Positions 10,801-18,600 of a stretch of DNA of 64,000 bases are shown here, piece by piece. The stretch comes from an uncultured Saprospiraceae bacterium. Its GTDB lineage: Bacteria; Bacteroidota; Bacteroidia; Chitinophagales; Saprospiraceae. The notes below the pieces were generated by a model. It saw only the letters and a list, made by a program, of their open reading frames with translations. It had not been told where the DNA came from and did no database searches. Position numbers and translations under genes: made by a program. Each line of letters starts with the position of its first letter. The stretch's first letter is position 1. The stretch is from positions 16,985 through 80,984 of the forward strand of contig CALLAE010000015.1 in assembly GCA_938002665.1 (NCBI GenBank), in the 5' to 3' direction.

Positions 10801-11214
10801 TTGGATGGGAATGTTATCATCAGAGATAGCAGCCCTGATCAGTAACCCATTCCCTAAGTCACCCGACATTTGAAGATCAAAATCTGAGTTGAGTACGAGA
10901 TCCTGGGTATTACCAAAATTAATCCCTCTCGAAAAACTTCCACTATAATTCAGCTTATTGGATTGGATAAATCGCCTATTGTAGTTCTCTTCTTTGGTAT
11001 AATCACTCTCTATTCTAATGATGCTTCCTTTGTTCTCCACTGCATCAAGGCTTAGCAAAGGGTCTGAGCTCGAAAATTTGTAGGGTAGTACTCTATATTC
11101 TAATGATATTGAATCAGAATGGTCTTGTACCTTTATGAAAATGGTGTTATCCGTAAGCGTATAGACGGGTAGCTTTCCAGTGAGATGGCTGTTTATCTTT
11201 ACGGATTTTGGCAC
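7894..11214 (-). CDS. Large outer-membrane/envelope protein of unknown function, beta-rich
   Basis: 1106 codons from GTG 11214, but the frame stays open upstream to 11406 and encodes a signal-peptide-like stretch (HLCIITLLCLNASNAVGQ) with no ATG, GTG or TTG before it, so the true N-terminus is longer than this call. Recognisable segments are FDKVFIEIEKDSTAIIAGDY and VLSGTEKIFADGRLLKRGDN (about residues 235-255), which resemble large conserved Bacteroidota envelope proteins of unknown function. The C-terminal 600 residues are alternating short strands with many aromatic residues, ending LRAVF. This is consistent with an outer-membrane beta barrel with a terminal phenylalanine. No sorting domain is present. 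It is a single gene, convergent with the AbrB-like gene. Confidence 0.8.
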   Translation of the reverse strand: MPKSVKINSHLTGKLPVYTLTDNTIFIKVQDHSDSISLEYRVLPYKFSSSDPLLSLDAVENKGSIIRIESDYTKEENYNRRFIQSNKLNYSGSFSRGINFGNTQDLVLNSDFDLQMSGDLGNGLLIRAAISDDNIPIQPEGNTQVLQEFDKVFIEIEKDSTAIIAGDYELARPDSYFMNYYKKLKGFSLSNTSTIWNGWRAENRGSFAISRGKFKRLTLLTQEGNQGPYKLEGDAGEVFLQVLSGTEKIFADGRLLKRGDNYDYIIDYNRAEVRFTANMVINANIRIIVEYEYATQNYLRSLYATESSFSKGNWTYSINLYNEQDSKSQTGNVQLDSTDINILVARGDSLATKSGLYIPEGNDFTDLTKYQLENGILVHAPTAEQNVFAARFSNFGTGKGNYIIDTEADANGRVYKYQEGGDFSPEIQLIAPEKKQLITTALEFHPSDSTNIYFESAMSTLDKNRYSQVNNQDNLGGSFYGRFSNIKSLRKKLKKDSLKKESWHLNTELNVEYKLKYFQALNPYRAAEFFRDWNFATPEKQNDQLLYNTAFTFSKSQTKIGYVYGGFSDKDNYLGYKNGLNFYHNSKKWLFNGVANLLNSKSEFVQEKTSFLRPNLLIKRKLPKKWNAGIYFEKEENLRRGLEQDSLKLGSFNYDLYRIFLGSEESKPFHVNAAVTRRNDERIITASDATQLSPESVAIDYTLGGGWRSTQLSDLKWNLTYREYEDLNTIDSDDSKQTLIGTIEHSLTAFKKGLTLNSYYESNSGQEPKLEFQYIEVQRGEGSYVWVDSNMDSLKQIFEFEIAAFADNANYEKVSVFNNEFISSNKSILNQSLKIIPKKFLSNKKHFLGRFQLGSRYRIDQRSKSDSTGGIVRPIITDISNEDLISFSSSMDHDVFFDRGNTNHDIQLSYRTLNNKITQVTGFERRGSKEYYTRSRYNIQRSFDLLLETSVGTKILDSNFDSQNFEINYWRLVPQLNYRPSANFRIVAKYKVEKSKNLLDPIAVSAESNEQANLQDIGLELTWRKSTTSNLQFSTNLVNIDYQNGTNPALEFEMLQGLKDGTNYLWNLNYTRRIAKNFDMILTYNARKSEGSKMVNNAGAQLRAVF

Positions 11215-11406
11215 AATACTACCTTTTTCGACTAGGGTGGTATCTTTTGTGATTCTAAAACTGGTAGATCTTAAATTTTTGAATGAAGCTTCAGCTTTTT
11301 GACCTACAGCATTGCTAGCATTCAGGCATAGCAGCGTGATAATACAAAGGTGAGTGAATGCCTTGTTAGGTAAGAGCGAGCAAGTATATAAGATCTTGTG
11401 GATGAA

Positions 11407-11781
11407 TTATAGTTTTTTTGAAACCGAACCTGGTTGGCAAGTTCAATAAAAATTCAATCTTCTGCTTTTTTTGGCACAATTTTCTCTACAATCATATTAT
11501 TAATTATCCTTTTATGTAACTTATTGATTGTCAGAAGAGTACAAATAAACTTAGACAATCATAGCTGTAATCTAGTGATCCTTAGATTTTATCTATTTTA
11601 AACCCCCATTGAAAATCCTCTGAGAGCTATGAAGGAAAACACATTAACTACAACGACAAAATGCTTTTATTCTGGTTATGAAACTAGAATTCTTAGCCAT
11701 TATAGTATATTTACGGACTTTAATTTCAGCCTTCTTTTTAGGACTGAAAACTAAGCCGCGAGCATCACTGATATAGTGGAA
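11407..11781. other. Intergenic region between divergent envelope-protein and peroxidase genes
   Basis: An AT-rich stretch between two divergently read genes. I found no full TAnnTTTG match on either strand at a useful distance, no terminator and no RNA gene. A 73-codon minus-strand frame at 11644-11865 overlaps the peroxidase start and shows no family signal, so it was not accepted. Promoters for both neighbours should be here but are not identifiable by eye. Confidence 0.5.
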
Positions 11782-13692
11782 ATGATAAAGTATTATAGCG
11801 TTTTCTTTTTTTTGTTTCTGTCCTCCATCTCCTTTACCCAAGAGAATAGAACAATAGATGGTCAAAGGAACAATCCTGCTGAACCTAGTTGGGGTGCCAC
11901 CGATGTTCCTTTAAAAAGAAAGACTTCTATCAATTACACAGATGGTTCTCAAGAAATAAATGATTCAGATCTACCCACTCCAAGACAGATTAGTAATAAG
12001 CTTTTTGAGCAAAATACTGACTTTTTAGAGGCTCAGAGCCTCAGTGACTATGTGTGGTTATTCGGTCAATTTTTGGATCATGACATTTCTCTAGTGGAAA
12101 ATGGTCACGAAACAACGATTCTAGAGATACCTACAGATGATGAGTATTTCTCTTCTCAAACAATAATTCCGCTTTCTCGAAGTGAACATATGCCGGGCAC
12201 AGGACAAGGTGCTGGTAATCCCAGGATGTACCAAAATAGGGTTACTTCGTTCATAGATGCTTCTAATGTCTACGGAAGTACCACAGAAAGAGCTAATTGG
12301 CTAAGGTCTTTCGAAGATGGAAAGCTTAAAGTTTCCAAGAAATCAGTTCTAAATGAAGAGGTGTTGCCTTGGAATACAGTGACTGGAGAATTTAATGATC
12401 AGATAGATCTCTCTGCTGCCGCTACTATGGCGGACGATACGAGAAGCCTGAACAAATACTTCGTAGCTGGAGATGATAGAGCCAATGAAAACACCTTGCT
12501 TCTTTGCATGCATATACTTTTTGTCAGAGAACATAATAGGCTATGTGATGAATTAAAGGATAGATACCCGTCATGGAATGACGAAAAATTATATCAGCGG
12601 GCTAGAAAGATGGTAGGTGCTTATCTACAGTCTATTACCTATAATGAGTGGCTACCTGCATTAGGTGTCTATCTGCCTGAATATCAAGGATATACAGCAA
12701 GCGTAGAGCCAACTATTATGAATGTCTTTTCTGCTGCAGCTTTCAGGATAGGTCATACAATGATAGATGATGACATCATCAGAATAAACAATGATGGTGA
12801 GGTAATCCCAGCTGGAAATCTTAATCTGAAAGATGCATTTTTCCAACCAAGACAAATATTGGAGGCTCACGGAATAGATCCCTATTTTAAGGGTATGGGT
12901 ACCCAAATCATGCAAGAGATGGATTGTAAGATGATCGGGGATTTAAGAAATTTCTTATTCCAAGGCCCATCGAATACAGGTCTAGACCTAGCATCTATAA
13001 ATATTTTTAGAGGACGTGATAGAGGCTTACCAGATTATAACACCTTGAGAAAAGATTTTGGGTTAGCTAAGTTAAACTCGTTCGGTGATATGACTGATAA
13101 CGCTGAAGATATAGCAGTGCTCACAGAGCTGTATGGATCAGTAGATAAGATAGATGCTTGGGTAGGTATGTTGACAGAACGGCATATAGATGAGTCAGCA
13201 GTCTTTGGAGAACTGGTTATGACTATCATCAAGGATCAGTTTAGAAACCTTAGGGATTGTGATAGATTCTACTTTGAGAATGATAAAACTTTCTCTCCGT
13301 CTGAGATAGCAGCAATAAAGGCAACCACCATGCATGATATCATCATGAGAAATACCTCTATAACGCTGATGCAACCTAATGTTTTCGAAGCAATGCCGCA
13401 TATGGATATTCCTAATCTCGTTATAGAAGAGATAGCACTTGAGGCTCTTGTGTATCCTAATCCTGTAGACACTAAGACTACCGTTAAGATATATTCTGAT
13501 AAAGAAATCCAGTCCTCTTACCAGCTAATCAATGATAATGGGCAGGTGCTTCAATCTGGAAGTCTAGACTTATATACTGGACAGGATAATTATCTAGAAT
13601 TGTTCTTTGATGCCACCTATGTTAAGGGGTACTATAGCCTATTGTTAGAAACAGAAGAAGGCCACACTGTACTCAAGCTAATCAAACAGTAA
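11782..13692 (+). CDS. Animal-type haem peroxidase with T9SS sorting domain
   Basis: 636 residues. Signal peptide MIKYYSVFFFLFLSSISFTQ, then an animal haem peroxidase (myeloperoxidase/peroxinectin superfamily) domain from about 25 to 540. Visible landmarks are QFLDHDISL with the distal His near residue 100, DASNVYGST, REHNRLCDEL with the conserved Arg, FRIGHTMI with proximal His325, and FRGRDRGLPDYN. The C-terminus (YPNPVDTKTTVKIYSD ... HTVLKLIKQ) is a type A sorting domain, so the enzyme is predicted to be exported by T9SS and attached to the surface. The family oxidises halides or phenolics with peroxide; the substrate here is unknown. The frame also opens at GTG 11776, but ATG 11782 gives the cleaner signal peptide. 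Confidence 0.92.
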   Translation: MIKYYSVFFFLFLSSISFTQENRTIDGQRNNPAEPSWGATDVPLKRKTSINYTDGSQEINDSDLPTPRQISNKLFEQNTDFLEAQSLSDYVWLFGQFLDHDISLVENGHETTILEIPTDDEYFSSQTIIPLSRSEHMPGTGQGAGNPRMYQNRVTSFIDASNVYGSTTERANWLRSFEDGKLKVSKKSVLNEEVLPWNTVTGEFNDQIDLSAAATMADDTRSLNKYFVAGDDRANENTLLLCMHILFVREHNRLCDELKDRYPSWNDEKLYQRARKMVGAYLQSITYNEWLPALGVYLPEYQGYTASVEPTIMNVFSAAAFRIGHTMIDDDIIRINNDGEVIPAGNLNLKDAFFQPRQILEAHGIDPYFKGMGTQIMQEMDCKMIGDLRNFLFQGPSNTGLDLASINIFRGRDRGLPDYNTLRKDFGLAKLNSFGDMTDNAEDIAVLTELYGSVDKIDAWVGMLTERHIDESAVFGELVMTIIKDQFRNLRDCDRFYFENDKTFSPSEIAAIKATTMHDIIMRNTSITLMQPNVFEAMPHMDIPNLVIEEIALEALVYPNPVDTKTTVKIYSDKEIQSSYQLINDNGQVLQSGSLDLYTGQDNYLELFFDATYVKGYYSLLLETEEGHTVLKLIKQ

Positions 13693-13756
13693 TACTTGCA
13701 TAAATTTTAATGTGATATATACCATCTTTTAGGATATCTTGCCTAAAAATGATGTT

Positions 13757-14719
13757 ATGTTGTCTCGCAGAAAATTCTCTGCAATCTTTGGATTGTCAGT
13801 CCTCAGCACAAATTTTGTAAAATGTGCATCTAGCTCTTCAACATCTAAAATACCTGGCAACCTTGTTATAAGCACCTGGGATAACCAGAGAGCTAATCAA
13901 CTGGCCTTACACGAGCTAAACAATAACCCCTCTTATCTGCTAAATGCTGTTGAGTACGCCATAAAATCAGTAGAAGCAGATGCTGAAGACAGATCTGTAG
14001 GATATGGTGGTAGACCAGATAGAGAAGGCGAGGTGACTCTAGATGCCTGTATCATGGATAAAGATGGGAATGCTGGTTCTGTAACTTACCTAAAAGGCAT
14101 AAAACATCCCATCTCAGTAGCACGAAGGATAATGGAAAAAACCCCACATGTGATGCTCTCAGGTGCAGGAGCACAGCAATTTGCCTTAGCAGAAGGCTTT
14201 GAAATTGAAAACTTGTTGTCAGAAGAGTCTCTGGCGGAGTATAAAGAATGGTTAGTTGAAAAAGAATACAAGCCTAAAGCCAACATAGAAAGACATGATA
14301 CCATAGGTCTACTAGTCAAAAATAAGAATGGCGACCTGAGTGGTGGTTGTTCTACCAGTGGTATGGCTTATAAGATGGCTGGTAGGGTGGGAGACTCACC
14401 GATCTTGGGTGCTGGACTCTTTGTAGATAATGAAATAGGATGTGCTACAGCCACTGGGGTAGGAGAGCTTGTTTTAAAGACTTGTGCTACTTTTTTGGCA
14501 GTAGAGTTGATGAGAGCTGGATTATCCCCTCAGAAGGCATGTGAGGCTGCGATAGAGAGAATAATCGCAAAATGTAAAACAGATGACATTCAGGTTGGCT
14601 TGATTGCGATGAATAAAGAAGGACAAATAGGAGCCTACAGTATCCAGCCGGGATTCGTTTATGCAATAACAGAGGAAACGGCTAGTAGAACAAAGGAGGT
14701 CAATTCATATTTCAAATAG
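13757..14719 (+). CDS. N4-(beta-N-acetylglucosaminyl)-L-asparaginase (glycosylasparaginase), exported
   Basis: 320 residues of the Ntn-hydrolase family that cleaves the GlcNAc-Asn bond of glycoasparagine. The self-cleavage site is HDTIG with nucleophile Thr182. Also seen are DRSVGYGGRPDREGEV (substrate-binding region), GGCSTSGMAYKMAGRVGDSP and DNEIGCATATGVGE. The N-terminus MLSRRKFSAIFGLSVLSTNF followed by VKC carries a twin-Arg-like SRRKF motif and a cysteine, so Tat export and lipid anchoring are both plausible. TTG 13739 is an upstream alternative start, but ATG 13757 places SRRKF at the N-terminus. It follows the peroxidase by 64 bases and may be co-transcribed with it. A role in degrading glycoproteins is an inference. 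Confidence 0.92.
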   Translation: MLSRRKFSAIFGLSVLSTNFVKCASSSSTSKIPGNLVISTWDNQRANQLALHELNNNPSYLLNAVEYAIKSVEADAEDRSVGYGGRPDREGEVTLDACIMDKDGNAGSVTYLKGIKHPISVARRIMEKTPHVMLSGAGAQQFALAEGFEIENLLSEESLAEYKEWLVEKEYKPKANIERHDTIGLLVKNKNGDLSGGCSTSGMAYKMAGRVGDSPILGAGLFVDNEIGCATATGVGELVLKTCATFLAVELMRAGLSPQKACEAAIERIIAKCKTDDIQVGLIAMNKEGQIGAYSIQPGFVYAITEETASRTKEVNSYFK

Positions 14720-14843
14720 TTCTAATGTTTAGTAAATACTAGGGTTTCAGCCTAAAATTGGCACCACATTTGCATCCTAAGGGCAGAAGCTGGACGTAGG
14801 TGTATTTACCTGCGGAGGTTTAGATGTATATAATAATAAACGA

Positions 14844-15512
14844 ATGTCCAAAATTTCTAGTGTTATAGTTGATAACCAAAGTATATTCAGAGCAGGCTTA
14901 AAAGCATTCTTTGAAAGTACCAGTGAGCCTTCTATAGAGATTATAGGAGAAGAAAAAAGTGCAGAAGGGCTGACTCTATTTTTACATAAGAATCTTGGTA
15001 CAGAGCTGGTTTTTCTAGACTTAAATCTTCCTGATCAAGACGGCTTAGAACTTATTCCTCTAATAAGAAGGCAGTTTAAAAGCGTAAGGATCATGGTTCT
15101 GACTTCGTACAGTGACTACAAGTTTGTAGGGCAAGCACTAAAGAATGGAGCTGATGGCTACATACTTAAGTCTAATGACCCCCAGGATCTATTAGAAGGT
15201 ATAAAAGAGATTATGTCGGGCAATACTTACATAGCTCCAGGCCTGCATATAACACCACCTAATGGAAAACGACTCACTAATGGAAAAAAATCTTTGTACG
15301 AAGATCGTTTTGTCATAAAACAAAAACTGACTAAGAGAGAACACGAAGTTCTAGAACTTATAACCCAAGCCAAGAATAATAAGGAAATAGCCAAAGAACT
15401 CTATATCAGCGACCAGACTGTCGGTGTCCATAGAAAAAATATAATGCGAAAATTAGGTGTTAGGAACACCATCAATTTGATAAAATTTGCTCTAGAGAAT
15501 CAATTAGTCTAG
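14844..15512 (+). CDS. NarL/FixJ-family response regulator, LuxR-type HTH
   Basis: 222 residues. Receiver domain about 5-125, with the phosphoacceptor Asp in LVFLDLNLPDQDGLELI (about residue 59), Thr/Ser in MVLTSYSD and Lys in YILKSND. A LuxR-type helix-turn-helix spans about 160-222 (LTKREHEVLELITQAKNNKE; ISDQTVGVHRKNIMRKLGV). No histidine kinase is next to it, so it is an orphan regulator in this window. It sits 110 bases upstream of a giant surface-protein gene on the same strand and could control it, but nothing in the sequence proves this. Confidence 0.92.
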   Translation: MSKISSVIVDNQSIFRAGLKAFFESTSEPSIEIIGEEKSAEGLTLFLHKNLGTELVFLDLNLPDQDGLELIPLIRRQFKSVRIMVLTSYSDYKFVGQALKNGADGYILKSNDPQDLLEGIKEIMSGNTYIAPGLHITPPNGKRLTNGKKSLYEDRFVIKQKLTKREHEVLELITQAKNNKEIAKELYISDQTVGVHRKNIMRKLGVRNTINLIKFALENQLV

Positions 15513-15621
15513 ACAACTATAAGTTTAATTAAGAGTCTTTTCCCCTAAGCACTCTCCCTCTGATTTCTGAACAAGGTTAGAATTATAATCTATCAATAGG
15601 CGTAAGCCGCAACTGATAACT

Positions 15622-18600
15622 ATGAGTATTATGAATGCGTTCAGAAATGCAGTTAATAAGCTGAATATGAAAAGCTTATCACTTCCTTTATTGGGAGTAT
15701 TGTTGTTTTTGTCCAGTGCTAGTGGGCAGAACCTAGTCACTAATGGAGACTTTGAAACTGGAACACTGGCAGGTTGGACAACAACAATGACTGGGGCCAA
15801 TACTGGTTATGTAGCAAACGATGGGTCCACATTTACTTCATGCGGAGGCGCATATGGATCTTGGGTAAGCCCAGTTCCAGTTATAGCAGGCACTTATAGT
15901 GTCTTGTATGATCATACCGTAGGAGGAACAGCCTCTTTGGTGTCTGATGCACTTGTCCTACCTGAGGCTTGCAGTAGTCTTAAATATTCAATGGACATCA
16001 CCTACGAAAGTCTAGCTCCACTAAGTGATATGTCACAGAATATTACTGTTAGTGTTTTGGATGCTACCATGGCTCCAATAGCAACATTTTATTCTCTGAC
16101 TGGTTCAGGCTCTAGTGGTGCAACAGCCCAAGTACCTGCTTCGAATACCTGCCTTTTTCTTGATACTTCGACTGGTTCTGGTTCGGGAGCTTGGGGAGGT
16201 GGACAAACGGTACATCTTGGAATAGAAACTATAACCCAAGACGGTTGTTTGCCTCATCAAATCGATAATATAAGTCTTGTATGTCAAGACCCTTTTACTG
16301 CAATGGATATCGAACTCACAGATCCTTGCTATTGTGAGAATCCAGAGAACATTTTATTGCCAGGTGGACCATATTTATTTCATGACTATTTGCATGTGTC
16401 TACCACAGCAGGTTTAACTATTAGTCTTGCTGCTAATGATGGAAACTTTGTAGATGCAACTAATACAGCTATTCCGGTGGGAACTGTCTTTGCTGAAGTA
16501 ACACCAGGCGAATATGAATTAGAATTTTTTACTGCCTCAGGAGTAAGTGCTGATATAGAAGTAAGTTCGGGCTTTGGGTCGATTCCTTTTACAGCTGGAG
16601 GATGTATTTTTGAAAATTGTTGTTCAGCGACTCTGGCTTGTAATGACAACGTTCAGATTTCGCTAGATTACTCATGTGAAGCAGAGCTCATACCTAACTT
16701 AATACTAAGTGGGAACGGAATCGGATGTCCTGCTCAGGTAAGAATAAAAACAGAGAATGATGTTGTAGTAGATGCATCTACTGGTAGCGGATTTAATATT
16801 GTATATCCTGTAATAGGGTCAGAATACATAGGTAAGAGATGGAAAGCTGAAATCTTTGTAATGGATGCTACAGGTAATATCGTAGATGATTGCTGGGGGT
16901 ATTTTACAGTAGAAGATAAGCTGGCTCCGCAAATAACTTGTCTTGAAGATATTACAGTTTCGTGTAAGGATGATTTGGAGGCAATGACAACTAGCGTAAG
17001 TGATTTTAGTCTATGTACTACTGGAACAGATACTGACCTGACTGATGTTGCGTTGACGACCTTAGTATTTGATGTTTCAGCTGGGTCATACAATGCATGG
17101 GAAATTATCAACTCTATAAGTGTAGGAACGCCAGTTGCAGCAACTGCAAGTGGTGCTAAGTTTACTATAGATGGGGTAGATATTTCTATCCCCACGACTG
17201 GAACATTTCCAAATCTAGAGTACGACTTTACTGTAATAGAAGGTACTCTGGCATCTTACATTCCTACGATGACGATCACGTTACCTGATGCAGATTTGCC
17301 TGCAGGTGGAATCTGTATGACGACACAAGCCACTTCTTTTGCAGCAATAAATGTTGCAGATAATTGTTCAAATTCAGAAATCTTAATTGGAAGAGATGAA
17401 CTAGATAGTAACGATTGTGGACCATCAGGAATTACAGCTACAAGACTAATAGAATATATCGCAAGAGATGCAGGTGGACTAGTCTCAGTTCCATGTTCGT
17501 TTACTGTTTCATATGAAAAAGTACTGCTTGATGATGTAGATTTTCCTGCAGATTATACAGGCCAATGTTCTGACGGAGAAACCCCAGGAACCGATGTCAC
17601 AGGTGTGCCGACGGTTGGAGGATGTGATCTTAGTCTAACAGAAAATCTTTGCAAATTCAATATCTCTTATACAGATGACAGAACAGACTCATCTTGTTCT
17701 GATTATACAATATTGAGAAAATGGGTAGTGCTAGATTGGTGTGCAGGGCAGCATAGACAAAGTTACCAGACTATAGAAATAAGTGATACTGAACCTCCTG
17801 TAGAGATGGGTTGTCCAGAGGATGATATTATAGTAGATGCGACATCAGGATGTTCTGGATCTTACACTTTTAAGCCATTGGATTCTTTGAATCAGTTTGG
17901 TTTGGTCTTTGTTCCAACTGATTGTTCTACTATCTCATATCAAGGTGAGTTTTTGACAGCTGACGAAAGAGATGTAAACGAGGTAGACCAAGATTATAAT
18001 CCTATGGGTAATCTAGGAAACAGTATGTTTTCAGCAACACTTCCTGTCGGTCAGAACTCGATCAAATATGTAGCAACTGATGCATGTGGTAATTCTACAC
18101 AATGTACATTCGAAGTTATAGTAAGAGATAATCAGGCACCGATTCCAGTATGTGATCAGTACACGGCCGTCTCTCTTGATGATAGTGGCTGGGGTAGATT
18201 ATATGGCCGCTCACTAGACGATGGATCTTATGATCAGTGTGGTGGTGAAGTAAGTTTTGAAGTGAGAAGAAATGATGCACCATGTGCGAGCCTGTCTGAC
18301 TATGTCGGTGATGATACTGTCTTCGGAGACTTTGTTCAGTTCTGTTGTTCAGAAGCCGGAGATACTGTAGAAACTATTCTAAAAGTAATAGACGAAGGGG
18401 GATTATATAACACTTGTACTGTAAATGTTGTTGTGCAAGATAAGCATGGTAACTTCAGTTTAGGTTGTCCGACTCCGCTGGTTGTAGAGACACCTTGTCT
18501 AGGAAGTCTGAATGATATTAAAGGTCTTTTTGGTTCTCCTTCTCCAAGTAATTCTTGTGGTGGTGTACCGACTTTTATAAGCGAAGATTCTGATGATGGT

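Noticed and set aside
11644..11865. 73-codon minus-strand frame MTIYCSILLGKGDGG...
   Set aside because: It overlaps the peroxidase start antisense, has no family signal and no promoter match.
16734..17195. 153-codon minus-strand frame inside the first giant gene
   Set aside because: Low-complexity Ser/Val/Ile translation typical of antisense to a Thr/Asp-rich coding region; the plus-strand gene is clearly real.
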